Source: Massilia sp. Mn16-1_5
GTDB lineage: Bacteria > Pseudomonadota > Gammaproteobacteria > Burkholderiales > Burkholderiaceae_D
NCBI RefSeq assembly: GCF_004798585.1
Contig: NZ_PPXQ01000012.1
Coordinates: forward strand, 1 to 64,000
DNA: 64,000 nt
Direction: 5' to 3'
Shown: piece by piece, positions 57,636 to 64,000 of the stretch
How positions within the stretch are numbered: position 1 is the first letter of the stretch
Layout of the letters: every line of letters starts with the position of its first letter
Made by a program: the position numbers and the translations under genes
Notes under the pieces: model-generated
What the model was told of the DNA's origin: nothing
Databases searched by the model: none
Seen by the model: the letters and a program-made list of their open reading frames with translations, nothing else

Positions 57636-58484
57636 ATGAACGGTTTCGTCATCGCCGCCGTCCTCTGCGCGGCTCTCATGCACGCAGGCTGGAACGTCCT
57701 GCTGAAACGCCATGCAGGACAGGCTGCGGGCGGCGTGCCGACGATGGCGATCGTCGCCGGCTCCGGCCTGCTGTGCGCCGCCTGCCTGCCTTTCGTGGCC
57801 GCCCCCGCAGCGGCCAGCTGGCCCTTCATCGGCGCCTCGGCGCTTGTGCAAACCTGCTACTACCGGCTGCTCGCCGCCACCTACCGCGACGGCGACCTGA
57901 GCCACGCCTATCCGCTGATGCGCGGCTGCGCGCCGCCCATCGTGGCCCTGGCCGGCCTGGTACTGGGCGAACAACTGCGTCCCGGCCAATGGCTGGCCCT
58001 TGCCCTGGTCTGCGGCGGCGTACTGGCGATCTTCCTCGACGCCCAGCGGCAGGCGCGCGCCGCGCGCCGCACCACGTTGCTGGCACTGGCTACCGCCTGC
58101 GTGATTGCGTCCTACACCCTGATCGACGGCGCCGGCGTGCGCCGCTCCGGCGCGCCGGCGGGCTACACGATGTGGATTTTCGTGGCCACCGCGCTGGCGC
58201 TGGTGGTCCAGGGCGCCGCAAGCGAGCGCCGCGCGCTGTTGGACGCGGCACGGCGCCGGCTCGGCCTGCTGCTGGGCGGCGGCGCGCTGTCGGCGGGTTC
58301 GTACGGGATCGCGCTGTGGGCGATGACGCTGGCGCCGGTCGCGCTGGTGGCGGCCCTGCGCGAAACCTCGATCCTGTTCGCGGCGGCGATCGCCGCCCTG
58401 GTGCTGCGCGAACGTATCGGACGCGCGCGCCTGCTGGCGGTCGTCTTGATCGCCTGCGGCGCGGTGGCGATGCGCCTGGCCTGA
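57636..58484 (+). CDS. EamA/DMT-family transporter
   Basis: The 282-residue protein has ten membrane helices in two EamA repeats: 'AALMHAGWNVLLKRHAG' at the start of the first and 'SYTLIDGAGVRRSGAPAGYT' at the start of the second, ending 'RARLLAVVLIACGAVAMRLA'. Family members export amino acids, metabolites or drugs. ATG 57636 is the family start; the longer frame runs through the previous terminator. It converges on the TonB receptor gene. Confidence 0.87.
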   Translation: MNGFVIAAVLCAALMHAGWNVLLKRHAGQAAGGVPTMAIVAGSGLLCAACLPFVAAPAAASWPFIGASALVQTCYYRLLAATYRDGDLSHAYPLMRGCAPPIVALAGLVLGEQLRPGQWLALALVCGGVLAIFLDAQRQARAARRTTLLALATACVIASYTLIDGAGVRRSGAPAGYTMWIFVATALALVVQGAASERRALLDAARRRLGLLLGGGALSAGSYGIALWAMTLAPVALVAALRETSILFAAAIAALVLRERIGRARLLAVVLIACGAVAMRLA

Positions 58485-58491
58485 TCAGGCC
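58478..58491. terminator. Palindrome between convergent EamA and TonB-receptor genes
   Basis: GGCCTGATCAGGCC overlaps the EamA stop and ends two bases before the receptor stop. It could serve as a shared weak terminator; no T-run on the plus side, TTTC-type sequence after it. Confidence 0.35.
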
Positions 58492-58492
58492 A

Positions 58493-60679
58493 TCAGAATT
58501 TCTGCTCGAACGTGGCGCGCACGCTCGGGCCTGCCTTGAAGCGCGTCTCGCGCACCACCAGTCCCCGTCCTTCTTCGAGGAAGCTGTTGCGGTTCACGAA
58601 GTCCTGGCCCAAGAGGTTCGACAGCGCCACGCGCAGCTGCTGCTGCGGATTGAACTTGTAGAGCGCGGTCGCTTCGAGATCGCGCCGCGTCTGCAGCGTC
58701 GAGGTCTGGCGCTCCGAGATGCGCACCAGGCCGCCTTCCTTCCAGACGAAGCTGCCCCCCATGGTCAGCTTGCCGGTCTTGTAGTCGACGCCGAGGGTGC
58801 TCGAGAGCGGCGTCTGGCCGTCGATGCGGTTGTCCGGGCCCGGTACGCCGTCCACGCGCGACCAGTTGGCCGAGACGCTGGCGCGCAGGTCGATCGCCGG
58901 CGCATCCTTGATCAGCGCTTTCAAGGGGAACTTGGTTTCCAGTTCCAGGCCGCGCGTCGTGGCTTCGCCCGCGTTCATCGGCATCGCCACCCAGCGCGCG
59001 CCGTCGAAAAACACCTGCGAGCGGGTGTAGCCGTCGATACGGCGCATCGAGCCGCTGATCGAGAACAGCGCGCCCTCGGCCCAGTAGTGCTCGTAGGAGG
59101 CGTCGAAGCCGAGCGCGAGTTCCGGCTGCAGGTCCGGGTTGCCGGCAAAGTCGGGGTCGGTCGAGCGGTTGTCGATCGCCGTCTGGCGGCGCGGGATCAG
59201 CTGCTGGAAGCTCGGCGCCTTGTAGGTGCGGGTGACGGCGAAGCGGATCTGGTCGCCCTTGGTATCCGGGATCTTCCACAGAGTCTGCAACACCGGGCTC
59301 CAGACGTTTGATCTCGAGCGGCCGGTGTCGAAGGTATTGCCCTCGGTCGTGGTGCGGATGCCTTCCCAGCGCGCGCCGAGATACACCGACAGGCGCTGCG
59401 TGAGGCTCCATTCGTCCTGCGCGTACAGGGCCAGGCGCGCGACGCGCGAAGTCGACTCCTCGCCTTTCGGCAGCGCCGGGAAGACGCGCTCGCCGGCCTC
59501 GAATTCCTCGCGGCTGTCGTTGCGTACCGAGTAGCCGCCGTCCCAGCCCATGCCGAGCTGATGGCCCTGCATGATGGTCTTGCTGTACTTGCCGACGGTG
59601 GTCGCGCCCTGCTCGTCCGCCTCCAGGTGCACCAGGTTGTCGACCGCACGTGGGCTACCTGCCGGCGTCCAGCGCCGGTTGTCGGTCGTGTTCCAGCCGC
59701 CGATCAGGCTGGCCTTGACGTCCAGCTTGGCGCCGTCGGCCATCTTGTGCACCCAGTTCACTTCGGTGCGCACGACGTCGTTGTCGCTGCGGACGGAACT
59801 GTCCAGTACCGGATACGGGGCCGGCGCGCCCAGCGTCGTCGTGGTGACCTGCCGGTTGTGCAGGCGGAAGCGCGCCGAGTTCACGAAGCTCTGCGAGGTC
59901 AGGCTGTCGCCGTTGTCCAGCGCCCAGTTCAGGCGCGGCGCCAGGTTGAACAATTTGAGGCGGCCGTCCTCGGCGCCGGCGATGTCGCGCATCTGGACCG
60001 GGACGCCGGCCGCGTCGAAGGCATTCTCGTCGCTGAGGACGTCGCGGCTGAACTGTTCGGCCATCACGCTGGCGGCGACCGAATACGACATCTTGCCCAG
60101 CTTGTCGGACAGCTGCAGGCTGGCCGTCGGTCCGTTGAAGCCGCTGCCGGTACGGGCGCCGATCTTGAATTCGCGCTGGCCCGCGCGCACCACCTTCTTC
60201 AGCACGATGTTGACGGTGCCGGCCACCGACTGGGTCGAGAACTCGGCGCTGGCCGCGCGCAGCACCTCGATGCGCTCGATCACGTCGGGCGAGAGCGAGT
60301 CGATGCTGAAGCCGGCAGGGGCGCGCTCGCCGTTGATCAGGATTTGCGTGTAGCCCGCGCCCAGGCCGCGCATGCGGATTTCTCCGCCGCGTCCGTTCGG
60401 GCTGCTGACCGTAATGCCGGGCACGCGTTTCATCACGTCGACCACGCTGGTGTCGCCATACTTGGCGATCTCTTCCTGGGTGACCACGATCTTGGTCGCC
60501 GTGTCGTCGCGCCGCGCATCGTAGCTGTCGGCCGTGCCGCGCACCTCGACCTTCTGCATCTTCTGGTCGCCGGCGGGCTGGGGGTCGGCCTTGGTCGTGC
60601 CCTGCTGGGCGGAGGCCGGGAAAACGGATGCCAGCGCGGCGGCCAGTACGGTCATGCGAATCGGTGAGAGGATATACAT
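58493..60679 (-). CDS. TonB-dependent outer-membrane receptor
   Basis: The 728-residue protein has a signal peptide, a plug domain (about 55-165: 'VVDVMKRVPGITVSSPNGRG', 'IRMRGLGAGYTQILINGERA', 'IERIEVLRAASAEFSTQSVA') and a 22-strand barrel ending in Phe (RATFEQKF). A TonB-box-like 'VEVRGTAD' lies near residue 45. The substrate (siderophore, sugar or peptide) cannot be read; no FecI/FecR or ABC genes are adjacent. Two starts, Met1 and Met9, are possible; Met9 gives a more typical signal. Confidence 0.9.
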   Translation of the reverse strand: MYILSPIRMTVLAAALASVFPASAQQGTTKADPQPAGDQKMQKVEVRGTADSYDARRDDTATKIVVTQEEIAKYGDTSVVDVMKRVPGITVSSPNGRGGEIRMRGLGAGYTQILINGERAPAGFSIDSLSPDVIERIEVLRAASAEFSTQSVAGTVNIVLKKVVRAGQREFKIGARTGSGFNGPTASLQLSDKLGKMSYSVAASVMAEQFSRDVLSDENAFDAAGVPVQMRDIAGAEDGRLKLFNLAPRLNWALDNGDSLTSQSFVNSARFRLHNRQVTTTTLGAPAPYPVLDSSVRSDNDVVRTEVNWVHKMADGAKLDVKASLIGGWNTTDNRRWTPAGSPRAVDNLVHLEADEQGATTVGKYSKTIMQGHQLGMGWDGGYSVRNDSREEFEAGERVFPALPKGEESTSRVARLALYAQDEWSLTQRLSVYLGARWEGIRTTTEGNTFDTGRSRSNVWSPVLQTLWKIPDTKGDQIRFAVTRTYKAPSFQQLIPRRQTAIDNRSTDPDFAGNPDLQPELALGFDASYEHYWAEGALFSISGSMRRIDGYTRSQVFFDGARWVAMPMNAGEATTRGLELETKFPLKALIKDAPAIDLRASVSANWSRVDGVPGPDNRIDGQTPLSSTLGVDYKTGKLTMGGSFVWKEGGLVRISERQTSTLQTRRDLEATALYKFNPQQQLRVALSNLLGQDFVNRNSFLEEGRGLVVRETRFKAGPSVRATFEQKF

Positions 60680-60905
60680 ATCAGAAAGCCAAGTTTATGA
60701 GAATGTATTGTCCATTAGTTCCTGCACTTTTAGATGCCCTGCGGAATATATTTTCGATATGCATGTGCGCGACAGCCAGGGAAAAGGCTGTTTTCGGGCG
60801 ATGCGCTACACTGGCCACGGGGCATGAGCACGCAAACAAAGATATGCACGAGCACGCCCCTTATTTATAATTCGCCATCACCACAAGCAATAAAGGGCTG
60901 CCACC

Positions 60906-61757
60906 GTGTCCGACCGTTTCAAAGTACTGCCGCAATATGTCCTGCCGAAGCAGGCGCTGACCTCGTTTGCCGGACGCGTCGCCGGCCACCGCGGCGGCAA
61001 GGTCACCACCCGCCTGATCCGCTGGTTCGTGGCCAAGTACGGCGTCAACATGGACGAAGCGGCCAACTCCGACATCGCCAGCTACCCGAGCTTCAACGAA
61101 TTCTTCACCCGTCCGCTGAAGGACGGCGTGCGTCCGCTGGCCCAGGCCGACTTCGTTTGCCCGGTGGACGGCGCGATCAGCCAGTTCGGCGCGATCGACG
61201 ACCACCACATCCTGCAAGCCAAGGGCCACAAGTTCACCACCACCCAGCTGGTCGGCGGCGACTCCCAGCTGGGCGCCCTGTTCCAGCACGGCTCCTTTGC
61301 GAATCTCTACCTGAGCCCGAAGGATTACCACCGCCTGCACATGCCCTGCGACGGCCGCCTGACGCGCATGATCTACGTGCCGGGCGCCCTGTTCTCGGTG
61401 AACCCGACCACGGCGCGCGGCGTGCCCGGCCTGTTCGCACGCAACGAGCGCGTGGTCTGCGTATTCGAGTCCGAGGAGTTCGGTACCTTCGTCATGGTGC
61501 TGGTCGGCGCCACGATCGTCGGCAGCATGGCCACGCCCTGGCATGGCGTGGTCAACCCGCAGCGCCACGGCCGCATCTCGGAATGGACTTATGAAACTTC
61601 GCCGGTCGTGCTGAAAAAGGGCGAAGAAATGGGACGCTTCCTGCTGGGTTCGACGGTGGTCATGCTGTTCAAGGAGAAGACCATCGCTTTCAATCCGGAG
61701 TGGGCGCCGGAGCGCAAGGTGCGGCTCGGCGAGATGATGGGTAACCGGCCGGCCTGA
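60906..61757 (+). CDS. psd: Phosphatidylserine decarboxylase proenzyme
   Basis: The 283-residue enzyme makes phosphatidylethanolamine at the inner membrane. The self-cleavage motif LGST is at 247-250; cutting before Ser249 gives a beta chain of 248 residues and an alpha chain with an N-terminal pyruvoyl group. 'YHRLHMPCDGRL' carries the catalytic His. The start is GTG 60906 (MSDRFKVLPQYVLPKQALTS). It is divergent from the TonB receptor gene, with 226 bases of promoter DNA between. Full length. Confidence 0.95.
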   Translation: MSDRFKVLPQYVLPKQALTSFAGRVAGHRGGKVTTRLIRWFVAKYGVNMDEAANSDIASYPSFNEFFTRPLKDGVRPLAQADFVCPVDGAISQFGAIDDHHILQAKGHKFTTTQLVGGDSQLGALFQHGSFANLYLSPKDYHRLHMPCDGRLTRMIYVPGALFSVNPTTARGVPGLFARNERVVCVFESEEFGTFVMVLVGATIVGSMATPWHGVVNPQRHGRISEWTYETSPVVLKKGEEMGRFLLGSTVVMLFKEKTIAFNPEWAPERKVRLGEMMGNRPA

Positions 61758-61764
61758 CCGGTCC

Positions 61765-61786
61765 GCGGTGCGGCCTCAGGCACCGC
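61765..61786. terminator. Convergent terminator between psd and the LysR gene
   Basis: GCGGTGC (61765-61771) pairs with GCACCGC (61780-61786) and CTTTC follows. The right arm includes the end of the leftward LysR gene. Confidence 0.5.
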
Positions 61787-62702
61787 CTTTCAGGATGCTC
61801 TGCTCGACCTCCGTACACAAGGCCGCATCCATCATGTCGAGAAAGGCCCGGGTCTTGGCCGGCATCAGCCGCCGTCCCGGAAACACCGCCCAGCCGGTCG
61901 CCGCCGGCAGATCCCACTCCGGCAGCACCCGCACCAACTCCCCCTTCTTCACCAGCGGCAGCGCGAACAGTTCGGAGCTGGCGGCGATGCCCGCGCCGCT
62001 GCAGGCGATACGCGCCAGCAGGTCCGGCGAATTGGCCGTCAGGCGCGCCGGCAGTTCGCGGTCCCAGCGCACCTTGCCGCGCGAGAGTACCCAGGTCACG
62101 GGTCCGCCACCGCGGCTGAGCAGGCACAGCAAATCATGGCCGAGCAGGTCGTCCGGGTGCTCGGGCAGGCCGCGCACGGCCGTGTAGCAGGGAGACGCGT
62201 ACAGGCCGAAGCGCTGGAGGGTGACGCGGCGCGCGGCCAAGCTGGCGTCGTCGGGCAGGTCGCCCATGCGGATCGCGATGTCGAAGTTTTCCGCGACCAG
62301 GTCGACCCGGCGCGGCGACAAATCCAGTTCCACGCTCACCGCCGGGTAGCGTTCGAGGAAGCGCCCGATCATGGCGCTCATGCCGAGGTTGGCGAAATCG
62401 GCCGGCAGGGAAATGCGCAGGCGTCCGCTGGGTTCGGCCTGGCGGTGCTGGGCCAGCGCGCCGGCCGCCTCCGATTCCTCGACCACCTTGCGCGCATGCT
62501 CCAGCAGGCTGGCGCCGAATTCGGTCACCATCAGCTTGCGTGTCGTGCGTTGCAGCAGGCGTTCGCCCAGGCGCGCCTCGAGCAATGAGATGCGCCGCGA
62601 GACCGTCGATTTCGGCAGGTTCACGCGGGTCGCCGCGGCGCTGAAACTGCCGGCCTCGACGATGCGGGCGAAGAGCAGCAGGTCGTTCGGTTCGACTTCC
62701 AT
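61776..62702 (-). CDS. LysR-family transcriptional regulator
   Basis: The 308-residue protein has an N-terminal winged helix ('LLLFARIVEAGSFSAAATRV', 'NLPKSTVSRRISLLEARLGE') and a LysR substrate-binding domain ('RLRISLPADFANLGMSAMIG'). The NLPKSTVSR recognition helix is typical of the CrgA/DsdC-like group common in Proteobacteria. It is divergent from the azoreductase gene, sharing 109 bases of promoter DNA, so it most likely controls azoR and pirin in response to a quinone or electrophile; the inducer is an inference. Confidence 0.9.
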   Translation of the reverse strand: MEVEPNDLLLFARIVEAGSFSAAATRVNLPKSTVSRRISLLEARLGERLLQRTTRKLMVTEFGASLLEHARKVVEESEAAGALAQHRQAEPSGRLRISLPADFANLGMSAMIGRFLERYPAVSVELDLSPRRVDLVAENFDIAIRMGDLPDDASLAARRVTLQRFGLYASPCYTAVRGLPEHPDDLLGHDLLCLLSRGGGPVTWVLSRGKVRWDRELPARLTANSPDLLARIACSGAGIAASSELFALPLVKKGELVRVLPEWDLPAATGWAVFPGRRLMPAKTRAFLDMMDAALCTEVEQSILKGGA

Positions 62703-62811
62703 GATTGTTCCACTGACTGAATAATGTTATCCATTCTAGCGTCTTCTGGATTGATTTTGGAACTGCTAAAGTGTCTCTCATCGAAACACCATTTAAACAA
62801 GGGACACGAAC

Positions 62812-63408
62812 ATGAACATCCTCCAGATCACTTCCAGCCTGCGTGGCGCCGAATCCGAATCGACCCGCGTCACCAACAGCGTCGTGGCCAAACTGGTCGC
62901 CGCCAATCCCGGCGCCACCGTCGTCACCCGCGACCTGGCCCGCGATCCGCACCCGCAACTGGACGAAGCGGCTCTGGGCGCGCTGTTCACGCCGGCCGAA
63001 TCGCGTAGCGCCGAACAGGCTGCCCGCGTGGCCCTGGACGACGCCCTGATCGCGCAAGTGCAGGCGGCCGACGTGGTCGTGATCGGCGCCCCGATGTACA
63101 ACTTCGGCATCCCGGTGCAGCTGAAGGCCTGGTTCGACGCCATCGCCCGTGCCGGCGTGACCTTCCGCTATACCGAGACCGGTCCGGAAGGCCTGCTGAA
63201 GGGTAAAAAAGTCTACGTGGCCACGGCGCGCGGCGGCATCTACCCGGCGGACGCCGATCCGCAAGTGCCCTTCGTGCGCATGCTGCTGAACTTCCTCGGC
63301 ATGACGGATCACACCTTCATCCACTCGGCAGCCCAGTCCATGGGTCCTGAGGCATCGGCCAAGGGCCGTGCGGAAGCCGACGCCACCATCGAAGCCGCAC
63401 TGGCCTGA
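62812..63408 (+). CDS. azoR: FMN-dependent NADH-azoreductase / quinone reductase
   Basis: The 198-residue flavodoxin-fold enzyme matches AzoR: '[20 protein letters not shown]' (FMN phosphate loop), '[20 protein letters not shown]' (isoalloxazine-binding) and '[12 protein letters not shown]'. It reduces quinones and azo compounds by two electrons. It lies first in a pair with a pirin gene, 31 bases apart, and divergent from a LysR regulator, a common arrangement for quinone-stress defence. Confidence 0.93.
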   Translation: MNILQITSSLRGAESESTRVTNSVVAKLVAANPGATVVTRDLARDPHPQLDEAALGALFTPAESRSAEQAARVALDDALIAQVQAADVVVIGAPMYNFGIPVQLKAWFDAIARAGVTFRYTETGPEGLLKGKKVYVATARGGIYPADADPQVPFVRMLLNFLGMTDHTFIHSAAQSMGPEASAKGRAEADATIEAALA

Positions 63409-63439
63409 TTCGCCAGGCGGCGTAACCAAGGAGATGAGA

Positions 63440-64000
63440 ATGAACGCAGTACTTGAAGAGCGCGTGGCGCGGCCACGCGGCGTGGAACGCGTGATCAGCG
63501 GCCAGTTCGTCATGGACGGCGCCGGCGTCAAGATCAACCGCGTTCTCACCAACACCTTGCAGCGCCGCCTCGATCCCTTCCTGATGCTCGATGCGTTCGG
63601 GAGCGACAAGGCCGGCGACTACATCGCCGGCTTCCCGGAGCACCCGCACCGCGGTTTCGAGACCATCACCTACATGCTGGCCGGACGCATGCGCCACCGC
63701 GACAGCGGCGGCAACGAGGGCCTGATCACGGACGGCGGCGTGCAGTGGATGACGGCGGGACGCGGGGTGATCCACTCCGAGATGCCCGAGCAGAACGAAG
63801 GCCTGATGGAAGGCTTCCAGCTCTGGCTGAACCTGCCGGCGAAGGACAAGCTGTGCGCGCCCTGGTACCGCGACATCCCGAATGCCGAAGTGCCGCGCTT
63901 CACGCTTGAATCCGGCGCGACGGTGCAGGTGATCGCCGGCAGTTCGCATGGCGTCGCGGGCGCGGTGCAGCGCGAAGGCACCGCGCCGCTGTATCTCGAC
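63440..64000 (+). CDS. Pirin family protein (runs off right edge)
   Basis: The visible 187 residues are the N-terminal cupin of a pirin: 'RRLDPFLMLDAFGS', the metal-binding 'FPEHPHRGFETITYMLAGRM' and 'DGGVQWMTAGRGVIHSEMPE' with the His/His/His/Glu ligands. Bacterial pirins such as E. coli YhhW are quercetinase-like dioxygenases or redox sensors. AAGGAG precedes ATG 63440. It is the second gene after azoR; the C-terminal part is outside the window. Confidence 0.9.
   Translation, partial: MNAVLEERVARPRGVERVISGQFVMDGAGVKINRVLTNTLQRRLDPFLMLDAFGSDKAGDYIAGFPEHPHRGFETITYMLAGRMRHRDSGGNEGLITDGGVQWMTAGRGVIHSEMPEQNEGLMEGFQLWLNLPAKDKLCAPWYRDIPNAEVPRFTLESGATVQVIAGSSHGVAGAVQREGTAPLYLD

Overview
The window is GC-rich DNA of a Gram-negative bacterium. 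Its content fits the Oxalobacteraceae (Massilia/Telluria/Duganella-type Betaproteobacteria): two PEP-CTERM proteins with sigma-54 promoters, a TonB-dependent receptor, a TorF-type porin, a Prc/Tsp protease, and a catabolic acyl-CoA operon. The family placement is an inference from gene content. It looks like chromosome, with one intact IS3-family element (31008-32447) and the start of an IS110-type transposase cut by the left edge (1-94).

0.2-31 kb is mostly ordinary accessory and housekeeping content: OsmC-like protein, two MFS transporters, a Sel1 lipoprotein, PEP-CTERM protein A, an operon of two acyl-CoA dehydrogenases, a MaoC hydratase and an acyl-CoA ligase (11.4 to 6.8 kb, minus strand), a REPIN-like palindrome, the Prc protease, thymidine kinase with a HExxH membrane protein, an acetyltransferase and a penicillin-acylase-type Ntn hydrolase, an orphan ParB-like protein next to tRNA-Leu(UAA), a PepSY protein, a chemoreceptor, a porin, an SRAP protein, a DJ-1/PfpI protein, an M28 peptidase, a metallophosphoesterase and several small membrane proteins.

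31.0-32.4 kb is an IS3-family (IS150-like) element. It has 4-bp target duplications and a -1 frameshift heptamer, and it sits inside the loop of the terminator that once ended the upstream glycine-zipper gene.

32.5-52.6 kb is the striking region. Two converging gene sets encode a Ser/Thr kinase, a SEDS (FtsW/RodA) protein with a large extra N-terminal region, an unknown 515-aa protein, an SH3b membrane protein, a PP2C phosphatase and an FHA protein (plus strand, with a minus-strand GNAT gene between). On the minus strand are a 1045-aa penicillin-binding transpeptidase, four tightly coupled genes of mostly unknown function (one with a Lon-like Ser-Lys signature, one SPFH-like), a zinc-ribbon SPFH protein, a SHOCT-kinase-formylglycine-enzyme-domain fusion and a 36-aa membrane peptide. 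The parts list (kinases, phosphatase, FHA, SEDS, transpeptidase) parallels the actinobacterial pknA/pknB-pstP-rodA-pbpA-fhaA/fhaB locus, but the proteins and architectures differ. I infer a phosphorylation-controlled, dedicated peptidoglycan-synthesis or envelope module.

52.6-64 kb holds secreted small proteins, an RNase H-like/HD/Tet-MFS overlapping trio, PEP-CTERM protein B (paralogue of A), an EamA transporter, a TonB-dependent receptor, phosphatidylserine decarboxylase, and a LysR regulator divergent from an azoreductase and a pirin that runs off the right edge.
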